A stretch of DNA of 64,000 bases from Oerskovia flava (GCF_026163685.1 NZ_JAOXSR010000001.1:186001-250000), one strand, 5' to 3'; positions 19,401-27,363 are shown, counted from the stretch's first letter. Notes: generated by a model from the sequence alone, not told the origin. Translations and numbers: made by a program.

Positions 19401-21229
19401 TCGGCATCATCGGTGCCGTGACGGAGGAGACGCCGGCGCTCGTCACCCCGGCAGGCATCGCCGACATCGACTTCGGTGACCCGGTCGAGGCCGTCAACCG
19501 GGTGGCAGCCCAGCTCACCGACGGGGACGAGTCCAACGGCGAGGCCGACGTCCTCATCGCGCTCTACCACGAGGGTGCGGGCGCCGGCACGCCGGACGGC
19601 TCGACCCTCGAGGAGGAGGTCGCCGCGGGCGGGATCTTCGCCGACATCGTCGAGGAGACCGACCCTGCGGTCGCGGCCATCTACACCGGCCACACCCACA
19701 AGCAGTACGCGTGGGACGCGCCGCTGCCCGGCTCTCCGGAGCGGACGCGGCCGATCATCCAGACCGGCAGCTACGGCGAGTACCTCGGGCACGCGACGCT
19801 CACGATCGACTCCGACACCCTCGAGGTGCTCGAGGCGACCGGCGTGAACGTCGCGCGCACCACCACGGCGGACGCCGACCTGGTGGCTGCGTACCCCCGC
19901 GTCGCGGAGGTCCAGCAGATCGTCCAGGCCGCGCTCGCCGAGGCCGAGATCATCGGCGCTCAGCCCGTCGGCGAGGTCACGGCCGACATCACGACCGCGT
20001 TCGCCGGCGGGTCCTACGTGGACGGGATCTACACCGGCGGAGGCCGGGACGATCGCGCGTCGGAGTCGACGCTCGGCAACCTCGTCGCCGACGCGCTCCT
20101 CGCCACCCTCGCCGACCCCGACCGTGGCGGCGCCGACATCGGCGTCGTCAACCCGGGCGGCCTGCGCGGTGAGCTGTACTACGGCGACGACGGCGTCATC
20201 ACGTACGCCGAGGCGAACGGCGTCCTGCCGTTCGTCAACAACCTCTGGACCGTCACGCTGAGCGGTGAGCAGGTCGTCGAGCTCCTCGAGCAGCAGTGGC
20301 AGACGGACGCCCAGGGCAACCGCCCGTCTCGCCCGTACCTGGCCCTCGGGCTCTCGGAGAACGTCTCCTACACGGTCGCCACGGCGGACGTGAACGCGAC
20401 TCCCGGCTCGAACGTCACCTCCGTGACGATCAACGGGGAGCCGCTCGACCCGCAGGGCGAGTACACGGTCGCGACGTTCTCCTTCCTCGCCACCGGTGGT
20501 GACAACTTCCGGGTCTTCACCGAGGGGACGAACGCCCGCGACTCGGGTCTCATCGACCGGGAGGCCTGGATCGCCTACCTCGAGAACAACTCGCCGGTCT
20601 CGCCGTCGTTCGCCCGCACGGGCGTCGTCGTCGACGAGCTCCCGGGGGCCGTCGAGGCCGGCGGAACCGTGAGCGCGAGCCTCTCGCGGCTCGACCTCAC
20701 GTCTCTCGGGTCACCGCAGAACACCGCGGTCGAGGCCTACCTCGTGCCCGAGGGTGAGACGTTCGACCCGGCCGCACCGGGCGACGCCCTCGGCTCCGCG
20801 ACCGTGACCGACGGTGCGGCGACCCTCGAGGTCGTCGTCCCGGAGAGCACCCCGGCGGGTGAGCACGCCCTGTACGTCGTGGCGTCGCCCAGCGGCACCA
20901 CGACCAGGCTGCCGCTGACCGTCGAGGCGTCGGTGCCGTCCGGCGTCGAGCTCGAGAGCGTCGAGGCGCAGCCGCGCTGCACGGGCAGGTTCGTGCACCT
21001 TGCGGTCCGCGCCGTCAACGGCGAGGACGTCCCGGTCGAGATCACGATCGCGACGCCCTACGGGAGCAAGACGTACAAGAACGTGCGTCCGGGTGCGTCC
21101 GCGTACCAGTCCTTCAACACCCGCTCCACGTCCGTCGAGGCGGGCGAGGTCACGGTCACCGGCTCGTTCGGAGACGGTGAGGGGACCGAGGAGTACACGG
21201 TGCCGTTCGACGTGATCAGCTGCAGCTGA
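16487..21229 (+). CDS. Secreted bifunctional ExeM/NucH-type endonuclease and 5'-nucleotidase
   Basis: 1580-residue exported protein that should break down extracellular DNA and dephosphorylate the nucleotides. GTG at 16487 has AAGGAG five bases upstream; the signal peptide ends near ASAAVAAPGA. Order of parts: lamin-tail domain (VINEAYLSGGS...FVELYNPT, about 45-190), OB-fold and ExeM/NucH endonuclease-exonuclease-phosphatase domain (AIFNVLNYF...ADVVALMEIENSE, LAGDFNAY, SSDHDPLVVGLD), then a calcineurin-type 5'-nucleotidase (LLAINDFHGRID, GNHEFDQGLDDL, TGHTHKQ) with its C-terminal substrate domain (VNPGGLRGEL), and a small C-terminal module with two cysteines. No LPXTG or SLH anchor is seen. 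Confidence 0.92.
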   Translation: MYHHQNLRRRRVVVAAALSMALAVPTASAAVAAPGAPTAVSAAVDDATTVVINEAYLSGGSANAPYSTKFVELYNPTDAPVDLDGWSLQYRSATGTGASNGTVALSGTIDAEGYYLVAGGSNGTNGAALPEPDASGSVNFQGQNGTIALVDAPAAITLPTGDVVGADDRIVDLLGYGTSNTFETAAGPAGRANNAGGSLNRTGFVDTDDNSADFAVLDAVTPQNSGSDPGPDPEPEVCEAETIAEIQGTGDVSPCVGQTVTARGVVTASYPTGGYDGLYIQTPGTGGDLDLEEHDASDAIFVYSAAAAADLEIGDHVEVTGTVSEYFTLTQIAPAAGGWTVLDEPAEAVKPANVAFPADDAQRETLEGMLLQPAGDHVVADNYSTNFYGSIGLATGTTPLLQPTAAGRPGSPEAAAAVADAAARGVVLDDGATTNFNTQANKATPLPYLTPDAPVRVGAAVEFVTPVILDYRFDAWTYQPLTRLTADNAEGVQPATFADTRTDAPEDVGGDMQVAIFNVLNYFTTTGDQLNGCQYYTDREGNPVTVRTGCLARGAADAENLERQETKIVAAIDALGADVVALMEIENSEPFGKDRDQALSDLVDALNEVAGDGVWAFAPSPAAVPADEDVIRTAFIYRAESAELVGDSQILLDDPAYSNAREPLAQVFRPVDGGDDSEVLVVANHFKSKGSGTGEDADQGDGQGASNASRVRQATSLVDFAQEVADDAGTDKILLAGDFNAYDQEDPLEVFRDAQYTSLGAATGENTYLFGGLVGSLDHIFASPAAAATVTGADVWNINSVEPIANEYSRYNYNATILYDTSPFRSSDHDPLVVGLDLAGEQSGTTQIDLLAINDFHGRIDSNTVKFAGTIEALRAENPDNTLFLSAGDNIGASVFASASQNDQPTIDVLNALDLASSAVGNHEFDQGLDDLTGRVEDASDWNHLGANVYDKGTLNPALQEFDVIEVDGVRLGIIGAVTEETPALVTPAGIADIDFGDPVEAVNRVAAQLTDGDESNGEADVLIALYHEGAGAGTPDGSTLEEEVAAGGIFADIVEETDPAVAAIYTGHTHKQYAWDAPLPGSPERTRPIIQTGSYGEYLGHATLTIDSDTLEVLEATGVNVARTTTADADLVAAYPRVAEVQQIVQAALAEAEIIGAQPVGEVTADITTAFAGGSYVDGIYTGGGRDDRASESTLGNLVADALLATLADPDRGGADIGVVNPGGLRGELYYGDDGVITYAEANGVLPFVNNLWTVTLSGEQVVELLEQQWQTDAQGNRPSRPYLALGLSENVSYTVATADVNATPGSNVTSVTINGEPLDPQGEYTVATFSFLATGGDNFRVFTEGTNARDSGLIDREAWIAYLENNSPVSPSFARTGVVVDELPGAVEAGGTVSASLSRLDLTSLGSPQNTAVEAYLVPEGETFDPAAPGDALGSATVTDGAATLEVVVPESTPAGEHALYVVASPSGTTTRLPLTVEASVPSGVELESVEAQPRCTGRFVHLAVRAVNGEDVPVEITIATPYGSKTYKNVRPGASAYQSFNTRSTSVEAGEVTVTGSFGDGEGTEEYTVPFDVISCS

Positions 21230-21236
21230 CACACCT

Positions 21237-21275
21237 CGTCGGGCCCCGGTCGACCACGTCGGCCGGGGCCCGACG
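21237..21275 (+). terminator. Terminator hairpin after the nuclease gene
   Basis: Perfect 13-bp stem (21237-21249 with 21263-21275) and a 13-base loop, seven bases after the stop codon. No U-tract. Confidence 0.8.
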
Positions 21276-21335
21276 CCGTCCCGGGGCGAGTCGGCGGCTC
21301 AGGGAGTACTCAGCACCGCCGGGTAGGGTCGTGCC

Positions 21336-21689
21336 GTGAGCACGAACGCCCCTGCCCCCAGCCCGGCGCCGGACGGAGACGCCCCGACCGAGCGGGTCGA
21401 ACCGACCGAGACGTCGGGCGCGCCGTCGGTCGAGATCGAGTCGGCCGTCGACCCGGCGACGGTGCGGCGCGCCCCGCGCTACCGCGCGTTCTTCTGGACC
21501 GGGGCGATCGCCGGGATCGTCCTGGGCTCGGTGCTCGCTGCCGTCCTGCTGTCGAACCCGCAGGCGTCAGGTCTCCTCAAGCCAGGCGTCTACTTCACGG
21601 TGACGGTCCTCGGGACGACGATGGTCACGGTGCTCCTCGCCGGGCTCTGGGCCGTCCTCGCGGACCGGCGCAGCCTGCGCAGGCGCTGA
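21336..21689 (+). CDS. Small two-helix membrane protein of unknown function
   Basis: 117 residues: an acidic, proline-rich cytoplasmic N-terminus (about 1-45), then two transmembrane helices (FFWTGAIAGIVLGSVLAAVL and VYFTVTVLGTTMVTVLLAGL) and a basic tail RRSLRRR. Similar small membrane proteins often precede purF in this group of actinobacteria, but I assign no function. GTG start with TAGGGT six bases upstream, another leaderless arrangement. Confidence 0.75.
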   Translation: MSTNAPAPSPAPDGDAPTERVEPTETSGAPSVEIESAVDPATVRRAPRYRAFFWTGAIAGIVLGSVLAAVLLSNPQASGLLKPGVYFTVTVLGTTMVTVLLAGLWAVLADRRSLRRR

Positions 21690-21758
21690 CCCTCCCGTCG
21701 ACGGGTCGCTGACCGGCCGCTTCGGTCGCCGGGGTACCTCTGTGGGAGACTGGGGAAC

Positions 21759-23306
21759 GTGGCCCCCCGCGGAGATGGACTTCTCACCCACGACCTGATG
21801 CCCGGCGAAAAAGGCCCGCAGGACGCCTGCGGCGTCTTCGGAGTCTGGGCGCCCGGCGAAGAGGTCGCCAAGCTCGCCTACTTCGGCCTGTACGCGCTGC
21901 AGCACCGTGGCCAGGAGTCGGCCGGCATCGCCACCAGCAACGGTGAGCAGATCCTCGTCTACAAGGACATGGGACTCGTCTCGCAGGTCTTCGACGAGAC
22001 GGCGCTCAACGCCCTGACGGGGCACATCGCCGTCGGGCACTGCCGGTACTCCACCACCGGTGGCGTGACGTGGGAGAACGCGCAGCCGACGCTCGGCCCC
22101 ACCGCCTCCGGGACGGTGGCGCTCGGGCACAACGGCAACCTCACCAACTCGGCCGAGCTCGTCAACCTGGTCGCCGAGCGCTACGGCGCCCAGCGCCGCG
22201 GCGAGCTCGCCCGCGGCAACACCACGGACACGGCCCTCGTCACGGCGCTGCTCGCCGGCGACGTCGACCACACCCTCGAGGCGACCGCGCTCGAGGTGCT
22301 CCCACGCCTGCGCGGCGCGTTCAGCCTCGTCTTCATGGACGAGCGCACGCTGTACGCGGCCCGCGACCCGCAGGGTGTGCGCCCCCTGGTCCTCGGCCGC
22401 CTGGACCGCGGGTGGGTCGTCGCGAGCGAGGCGCCCGCCCTCGACATCGTGGGGGCGTCGTTCGTCCGCGAGGTCGAGCCCGGCGAGCTCATCGCGATCG
22501 ACGCCGACGGGCTGCGCTCCACCCGGTTCGCGCCGATCGAGCGCGCCGGCTGCGTCTTCGAGTACGTCTACCTCGCGCGCCCCGACACGACCATCAACGG
22601 TCGGTCCGTGCACGCTGCGCGCGTCGAGATGGGCCGCCAGCTCGCGCGCGAGCACCCCGTCGAGGCGGACCTCGTGATGCCCGTGCCCGAGTCCGGCACC
22701 CCGGCCGCGGTCGGCTACGCGGCGGAGTCCGGCATCCCGTTCGGCCAGGGCCTCACGAAGAACGCCTACGTGGGACGTACGTTCATCCAGCCGTCGGACA
22801 CGTTGCGCCAGCTGGGCATCCGCCTCAAGCTCAACCCGCTGCGCGACGTCATCCGCGGCAAGCGGCTCGTCGTCGTCGACGACTCCATCGTGCGGGGCAA
22901 CACCCAGCGCGCGCTCATCCGGATGCTGCGCGAGGCCGGCGCCGCCGAGGTGCACGTGCGCATCAGCTCGCCGCCCGTGAAGTGGCCGTGCTTCTACGGC
23001 ATCGACTTCGCGTCGCGCGCCGAGCTCATCGCGAACGGCCTCGGCCCGCAGGAGGTCGGCAAGTCGCTGGGCGCCGACACGCTCGGGTACATCTCCCAGG
23101 AAGGGATGGTGGCCGCGACCGAGCAGCCGGCGTCCCAGCTCTGCGCCGCGTGCTTCACCGGGAAGTACCCGATCGAGCTGCCGCCGGACGACCAGCTCGG
23201 CAAGCACCTGCTGGAGCAGAACGAGCTCCCGCTCGGCGCGCCCGAGGACGGGCTGCGCACCCTGTCGGTGGGCGTCGGCGGCGCGACCGCGCTCGACCAC
23301 CCGTGA
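21759..23306 (+). CDS. purF: Amidophosphoribosyltransferase
   Basis: First committed enzyme of de novo purine synthesis: PRPP plus glutamine to phosphoribosylamine. 515 residues. An N-terminal propeptide precedes Cys24 (QDACGVFGVWAP), the glutaminase nucleophile exposed after cleavage. The PRPP loop is VVVDDSIVRGNT. Cysteines in PVKWPCFYGIDF and SQLCAACFTGKYP fit the Bacillus-type Fe-S form of the enzyme. GTG start at 21759. Followed 109 bases later by purM, the usual actinobacterial order. The C-terminus (last 25 residues) is extended and poorly conserved. Confidence 0.97.
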   Translation: MAPRGDGLLTHDLMPGEKGPQDACGVFGVWAPGEEVAKLAYFGLYALQHRGQESAGIATSNGEQILVYKDMGLVSQVFDETALNALTGHIAVGHCRYSTTGGVTWENAQPTLGPTASGTVALGHNGNLTNSAELVNLVAERYGAQRRGELARGNTTDTALVTALLAGDVDHTLEATALEVLPRLRGAFSLVFMDERTLYAARDPQGVRPLVLGRLDRGWVVASEAPALDIVGASFVREVEPGELIAIDADGLRSTRFAPIERAGCVFEYVYLARPDTTINGRSVHAARVEMGRQLAREHPVEADLVMPVPESGTPAAVGYAAESGIPFGQGLTKNAYVGRTFIQPSDTLRQLGIRLKLNPLRDVIRGKRLVVVDDSIVRGNTQRALIRMLREAGAAEVHVRISSPPVKWPCFYGIDFASRAELIANGLGPQEVGKSLGADTLGYISQEGMVAATEQPASQLCAACFTGKYPIELPPDDQLGKHLLEQNELPLGAPEDGLRTLSVGVGGATALDHP

Positions 23307-23415
23307 CCACCCCCCGCTCGTGACCCTCCACCACTCGTGACGTTCGACCACGTGACCACGCACCACCGACTCGTCGTGGCGTCCCGCCGCGCCCCCCGAA
23401 CCAGGAGCAGAACTC

Positions 23416-24543
23416 GTGCCTGACGCATCCCTCGAGCCCCGGCCCGACGGCCTGACCTACGCCGCCGCCGGGGTCGACACCGAGGCCGGCGACAAGGCCG
23501 TCGAGCTGATGAAGGACGCCGTGCGCCGCACCCAGGGGCCGCAGGTCCTGGGAGGCGTCGGTGGGTTCGCCGGGCTCTACGACCTCGCCGAGGTCGCCCG
23601 CTACCGTAAGCCGCTGCTGGCCACCTCGACGGACGGCGTGGGGACGAAGGTGGCGATCGCCCAGGCGCTCGACACCCACGACACCATCGGGTTCGACCTC
23701 GTGGGCATGGTGGTCGACGACATCGTCGTGGTCGGCGCGAAGCCGCTGTTCATGACCGACTACATCGCGTGCGGCAAGGTCGTGCCCGAGCGCATCGCGG
23801 ACATCGTGCGCGGGATCGCCGCGGCCTGCGAGGTCGCGGGGACCGCCCTCGTGGGCGGTGAGACCGCCGAGCACCCCGGCCTCCTCGGCGTCGACGAGTA
23901 CGACGTCGCGGGCGCGGCGACCGGTGTGGTGGAGGCGGACGCGCTCCTCGGGCCCGACCGGGTCCGCGACGGCGACGTCCTCATCGCCATGGCGTCCTCG
24001 GGGCTGCACTCGAACGGCTACTCGCTCGTGCGCGCCGTGGTCAAGCACGCCGGCTGGGGACTGGAGCGGCACGTCGACGAGTTCGGCCGCACGCTCGGTG
24101 AGGAGCTGCTCGAGCCGACGCGGGTCTACGCGAGCGACTGCCTCGCGCTCGCGCACGACGACGCCGCCCAGGTGCACGCGTTCACGCACGTGACGGGTGG
24201 TGGACTCGCCGCCAACCTGGCCCGCGTCCTGCCGGCCGGCCTCGTCGCGACCGTGGACCGGGCGAGCTGGGAGGTGCCGCCGGTCTTCCGTGTCGTGCGG
24301 GAGCTCGGTGCCGTGCCGCGCACGGACCTCGAGAACACGCTCAACCTCGGTGTCGGCATGGTCGCGATCGTCGGTGCCGACGGCGCGGACGCCGCCCTCG
24401 CCCGGTGCGCTGCCCTCGGTGTCCCGGCGTGGACGCTCGGGACCGTCGCGGCCGAGGACCCGGCCGCCGGCCAGGAGGGCCTTGTCGCGGGCACGAAGGG
24501 CGTCCAGGCGGGCGCGGTCCGGCTCGTCGGCGACTACCGCTGA
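23416..24543 (+). CDS. purM: Phosphoribosylformylglycinamidine cyclo-ligase (AIR synthetase)
   Basis: Fifth step of purine synthesis, ATP-dependent ring closure of FGAM to AIR. 375 residues with TYAAAGVDTEAGDKAVELMK at the start, STDGVGTKV, the metal/ATP segment DLVGMVVDDIVVVGAKPLF, and GGETAEHPGLL. AGGAG lies nine bases before the GTG start. The final 30 residues extend beyond the E. coli enzyme. Forms a two-gene purine unit with purF and is followed by a strong hairpin. Confidence 0.97.
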   Translation: MPDASLEPRPDGLTYAAAGVDTEAGDKAVELMKDAVRRTQGPQVLGGVGGFAGLYDLAEVARYRKPLLATSTDGVGTKVAIAQALDTHDTIGFDLVGMVVDDIVVVGAKPLFMTDYIACGKVVPERIADIVRGIAAACEVAGTALVGGETAEHPGLLGVDEYDVAGAATGVVEADALLGPDRVRDGDVLIAMASSGLHSNGYSLVRAVVKHAGWGLERHVDEFGRTLGEELLEPTRVYASDCLALAHDDAAQVHAFTHVTGGGLAANLARVLPAGLVATVDRASWEVPPVFRVVRELGAVPRTDLENTLNLGVGMVAIVGADGADAALARCAALGVPAWTLGTVAAEDPAAGQEGLVAGTKGVQAGAVRLVGDYR

Positions 24544-24565
24544 CCGAGGACCTCGAACGATCGCG

Positions 24566-24617
24566 ACGGACGACGGCGCCGGTTCCTCTCAGGAGGGGAA
24601 CCGGCGCCGTCGTCCGT
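24566..24617. terminator. 21-bp perfect stem-loop between purM and the DUF3073 gene
   Basis: Arms 24566-24586 and 24597-24617 are exactly complementary with a 10-base loop. It lies between convergent genes and could serve both. Confidence 0.85.
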
Positions 24618-24741
24618 TCATGACCTACCGCAGTCCACGAGCCTCATGACGGGATGGTCGTCCGTCGGAGGTGCGGGGGGGTTGCGCACACTGTGCTCGA
24701 GAGCACGAGGTCTCTGCAGAGCGAGGACCGACGGGTGTCCG

Positions 24742-24951
24742 TCAGCGGTCGTCCGACCAGTCGGTGTACCGCTGGTCATAGCTCTCGAGGTCTCGACGAT
24801 CCTCACCGCCGAAGCGGGACTCCGTCGCGAGATCGGTGTGGCTATGACCGGTCAGCTCTTGTTCGAGAGCCTGGTAGTTCGTCTCGGGGCTGTAGTACTT
24901 CAGCGCACGAGCGACCTTGGTCTGCTTAGCCTTCTGACGGCCGCGGCCCAT
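24742..24951 (-). CDS. DUF3073 family protein
   Basis: Conserved actinobacterial protein of 69 residues starting MGRGRQKAKQTKVARALKYY, the DUF3073 hallmark, and ending in an acidic DYDW-like tail (YDQRYTDWSDDR). The longer frame to 25110 is not used: GAGGGGG precedes the ATG at 24951. The basic N-terminus suggests nucleic-acid or ribosome contact, but no function is established. Neighbouring bldC in opposite orientation is a conserved actinobacterial arrangement. Confidence 0.9.
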   Translation of the reverse strand: MGRGRQKAKQTKVARALKYYSPETNYQALEQELTGHSHTDLATESRFGGEDRRDLESYDQRYTDWSDDR

Positions 24952-25290
24952 GGCTCCGACCCCCTCAACGTAGAAGCGGGGCGGCAACGTACTCAGACGT
25001 GCGGCCCCGGGGTGTAGTTTCGTCTGTTCAGAGTCCAACGGTACATGCTCCGCGGCTATTCCAGCCACTCGGAAGACCCGAACGCGGGGCTCGTCACACT
25101 GTCTCCACATGGTGGGAATGGGGTGATCACCACGCCTACCGCCTGTACCCGGAGAACCAAACCTATTTCACCCTGTCTGCCAAGTCGTGCAAAATCCGCA
25201 TGCTGCAACAATGGTGAGGACTAGCGACGGGCTGTCGTCGTGATCCGACGTCACCGTCGGACCAGTACGCCGCTAGGAGGAGGTGCAGTG
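24952..25290. other. 339-bp divergent region between DUF3073 and bldC
   Basis: AT-richer than its surroundings. Possible -10 elements include AACAAT near 25205 (plus) and TACGTT near 24968 and 24985 (minus), none with a strong -35. No small gene is evident. A long bldC leader of about 80 bases is likely. Confidence 0.4.
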
Positions 25291-25506
25291 ATGTCCGTCC
25301 ACGGAGAGTCCGAGGTCCTGCTCACACCGGCTGAGGTGGCGAGCTTGTTCCGTGTCGACCCCAAGACCGTGACCCGCTGGGCCAAGGCCGGCAAGCTCTC
25401 GTCCATCCGCACGCTCGGTGGGCATCGCCGGTACCGCGAGTCGGAGGTCCGCGCCCTGCTGGGCGCGGCGAGCGAGAACGCGGAGGGTCAGGACACCAAG
25501 GAGTGA
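25291..25506 (+). CDS. bldC: BldC-type MerR-like developmental regulator
   Basis: 71-residue DNA-binding protein, a single MerR-type winged HTH without effector domain. LLTPAEVASLFRVDPKTVTR and WAKAGKLSSIRTLGGHRRYR are almost identical to Streptomyces BldC. In Streptomyces it binds direct repeats head-to-tail and delays development; in unicellular relatives the role is unclear. Start ATG 25291 lies behind AGGAGGAGGT (25276-25284); the neighbouring GTG 25288 is possible. The C-terminal 15 residues are acidic and variable. Confidence 0.92.
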   Translation: MSVHGESEVLLTPAEVASLFRVDPKTVTRWAKAGKLSSIRTLGGHRRYRESEVRALLGAASENAEGQDTKE

Positions 25507-25581
25507 CACGGCAGCGGGCGGCACAAGCGGCGCCACGGCGAGGTGGCAGCGCGAGCTACGGCACCGCAGCGTCGGAGTAGC

Positions 25582-25890
25582 TCAGGACTTCCGGCGGACG
25601 ATCGCAGCGACGGCGAGGGCAGCACCGGCGACGACGGCACCGATGAGCACCTTCACGTTGCGGCTCCTGGCGGGGTCCCGGTCCGGGAGCCCGCCGCCGC
25701 TCAGCAGGTTTCCCGTGTCGACCGCTGCCTGCTTGGCCTGGTGCGCGGCGTGGGAGGCGGCGACCCGAGGGTCGAGCCGTGTCGTGAGGTCGTCGATCGT
25801 CGCCGCGAGCTCCTTGCGGGTCACGGCGATCTCGGCCTCCAGCTCGGCCTGCGACTTCTTGGTGTCCTTCGGGGAGCTCGACTCGGTCAC
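25582..25890 (-). CDS. DUF3618 domain protein, one membrane helix
   Basis: 102 residues. The DUF3618 core is ELEAEIAVTRKELAATIDDL followed by TTRLDPRV, then a linker and a C-terminal membrane helix (VLIGAVVAGAALAVAAIV) closing with RRKS. The GTG start overlaps the stop of the holin-like gene by four bases, so the two are co-translated. Members occur next to holin-like proteins across actinobacteria; a role in envelope stress has been proposed but is not shown here. Confidence 0.88.
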   Translation of the reverse strand: MTESSSPKDTKKSQAELEAEIAVTRKELAATIDDLTTRLDPRVAASHAAHQAKQAAVDTGNLLSGGGLPDRDPARSRNVKVLIGAVVAGAALAVAAIVRRKS

Positions 25891-26309
25891 GGGTGCAGCC
25901 CTTCCTTCACGGTGGCGATGTCTTCCTTGATGTTGCGGGTCGCCGACTCGGGGGTCGGGGGGATCCCCTTCTTGAGCTGGCTGCGGCCCACGAGGCCGAG
26001 CACGACGGCGACGAGCACGAGCGCCACGCCGACGATCAGTCCGGCGAGCCACAGCGGAAGCGCAGTCGCGAGCCCGGACATCGCCGCGTGCAGCAGGAAC
26101 CCGAGGGCGTAGAGCAGCAGGACGGCGGCTGCGACGAACAGGCCGATCGCCAGCCCTGCGCGGGTGGCCTTCGTGGTCAGCTCGGTCTTCGCGAGGGCGA
26201 TCTCGGAGCGGACGAGTCGTGTGGCCTGCTCGGAGAGCTGCTCGACGAGCCGTCCGATCGTCGGCTTGTCGGTGGTGGGCGGTGTGCGCCCGTCGTCCCA
26301 GTCACTCAT
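25887..26309 (-). CDS. Phage-holin-family-like membrane protein (actinobacterial)
   Basis: 140 residues with two or three hydrophobic segments (AIGLFVAAAVLLLYALGFLL and LAGLIVGVALVLVAVVLGLV) after an amphipathic region (LVEQLSEQATRLVRSEIALA). Matches the holin_3_6/DUF1469 type, which despite the name is a chromosomal membrane protein. No phage gene is nearby. Coupled by a GTGA overlap to the DUF3618 gene. Start ATG 26309 has a GAAGGGCGA site; the ATG at 26348 is less likely. Confidence 0.88.
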   Translation of the reverse strand: MSDWDDGRTPPTTDKPTIGRLVEQLSEQATRLVRSEIALAKTELTTKATRAGLAIGLFVAAAVLLLYALGFLLHAAMSGLATALPLWLAGLIVGVALVLVAVVLGLVGRSQLKKGIPPTPESATRNIKEDIATVKEGLHP

Positions 26310-26397
26310 GGTGGTCGCCCTTCTCGAGGTGAGTCTCGTCCCACTCAACCGGGCGGGGTGCGCGCTCGCAACTCCCTGCGTGCTGGTCGCAAGACGA

Positions 26398-26430
26398 CGA
26401 ACCCCCGCCCGGTACCCGGGCGGGGGTTCG
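26398..26430 (-). terminator. Terminator of the tRNA Glu-Asp-Phe operon
   Basis: Perfect 15-bp stem (26398-26412 with 26416-26430) and a three-base loop, four bases beyond the tRNA-Phe 3' end. Confidence 0.85.
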
Positions 26431-26433
26431 ATG

Positions 26434-26509
26434 TGGTGGCTCCGACCGGCGTCGATCCGGTGACCTTTCGATTTTCAGTCGAACGCTCTACCAACTGAGC
26501 TACAGAGCC
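26434..26509 (-). tRNA. tRNA-Phe (anticodon GAA)
   Basis: 76 nt including an encoded CCA. The acceptor stem pairs GGCTCTG with CGGAGCC, the anticodon loop is CTGAAAA, and the T-arm is canonical. Last gene of a three-tRNA unit read Glu-Asp-Phe. Confidence 0.97.
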
Positions 26510-26564
26510 CCGAACAGCGAAGCCCGGTTGTCGATGACCGACGACCGGGCGATTCGCCGTCGAG

Positions 26565-26638
26565 CGACCCTGACGGGACTTGAACCCGCGACCTCCGCCG
26601 TGACAGGGCGGCGCGCTAACCAACTGCGCTACAGGGCC
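26565..26638 (-). tRNA. tRNA-Asp (anticodon GTC)
   Basis: 74 nt without encoded CCA. Acceptor GGCCCTG pairs with CAGGGTC (one G-U), anticodon loop CTGTCAC, discriminator G as expected for Asp. Confidence 0.97.
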
Positions 26639-26723
26639 TTGCGTGGCTCCCTGAGGAACCGCGTGAATCTTACCGTACCGATCGCGCGATCCGTAAATCG
26701 TGCGCTGCGGCGGGTGGATCACG

Positions 26724-26796
26724 TACCCCCAACGGGATTCGAACCCGTGCTACCGCCGTGAAAGGGCGGGGTCCTAGGCCGCTAGACGATGGGGGC
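26724..26796 (-). tRNA. tRNA-Glu (anticodon TTC)
   Basis: 73 nt, CCA not encoded. Acceptor GCCCCCA pairs with TGGGGGT (first pair G-U), anticodon loop CTTTCAC, D-loop TCTAGCGGCCTAGGA. First gene of the tRNA unit. Confidence 0.97.
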
Positions 26797-26863
26797 CTAG
26801 GTCCTTGACTGCCCGGGCTCGCCCGGGTGGTTGCACGGGCGCGAACCGTCGAAGACCTCGGTC

Positions 26864-26893
26864 AGCATACGGTCCGGGGGCGGCCCTGCGCAA
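26864..26893 (-). promoter_or_regulatory. Promoter of the tRNA operon
   Basis: On the minus strand, -35 TTGCGC (26888-26893), an 18-base spacer and -10 TATGCT (26864-26869) lie about 60 bases before tRNA-Glu. Confidence 0.5.
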
Positions 26894-26953
26894 AACAGTT
26901 CTGCTGACGGCCCGACGTCGGCCCGGTGGCGCGGACAGGGGAGGATGGGCGGT

Positions 26954-27307
26954 GTGGTGGAGATGACACGTGCCGAGTTCGAGGATGCCGTCCGAGACGC
27001 GCTCGACGAGATCCCGCAGGACCTCGCGGAGCGGATGGACAACGTCGTGGTGCTCGTCGAGGACGACGCGCCGGCGGACGACCCGGAGCTGCTCGGCCTC
27101 TACGAGGGGGTGCCCCTCACGGAGCGGGACCTCATGTGGGCGGCCGGGGCGCTCCCGGACAGGATCACGATCTACCGCAACCCGACGCTCGCGATCTGCG
27201 AGACGCGCGAGGAGGTCGTCGACGAGGTCGCGGTCACCGTGGTCCATGAGATCGCGCACCACTTCGGGATCGACGACGACCGGCTGCACGAGCTCGGATG
27301 GGCGTGA
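26954..27307 (+). CDS. Zincin-like metallopeptidase family protein
   Basis: Small cytosolic metallopeptidase-like protein, 117 residues from GTG 26954 (GGGGAGG nine bases upstream; ATG 26963 is the alternative). The zinc motif HEIAHHFGI is followed by DDDRLHELGW, fitting the small zincin family with an HExxH and a third ligand after the short loop. No export signal. Physiological substrate unknown. Confidence 0.85.
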   Translation: MVEMTRAEFEDAVRDALDEIPQDLAERMDNVVVLVEDDAPADDPELLGLYEGVPLTERDLMWAAGALPDRITIYRNPTLAICETREEVVDEVAVTVVHEIAHHFGIDDDRLHELGWA

Positions 27308-27317
27308 CGAGCCAGGT

Positions 27318-27363
27318 GTGACAGCATCGTCGTTCATCGATATCATCGCTACATGACGATGAA
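27318..27363 (+). promoter_or_regulatory. Promoter/operator of the ArsR-CDF operon, leaderless
   Basis: -35 GTGACA (27318-27323), 17-base spacer, -10 TATCAT (27341-27346), then six bases to the ATG at 27353, so transcription probably starts on the start codon. A perfect inverted repeat TCATCG-N8-CGATGA (27343-27362) runs from the -10 across the start, where a bound ArsR protein would block polymerase; a second TTCATCG copy is at 27333. Confidence 0.65.

Noticed and set aside
14996-19792. A 1598-codon minus-strand frame opposite the secreted nuclease
   Set aside because: Composition is the antisense shadow of the nuclease gene; it merely runs on into the ectD/serine-hydrolase region in the wrong frame and has no recognisable domain.
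25887-26309. Holin-family protein suggesting a prophage
   Set aside because: This family is chromosomal in actinobacteria; no phage structural, lysis or integrase genes are near, and the adjoining tRNA genes are complete with no attachment-site duplication seen.
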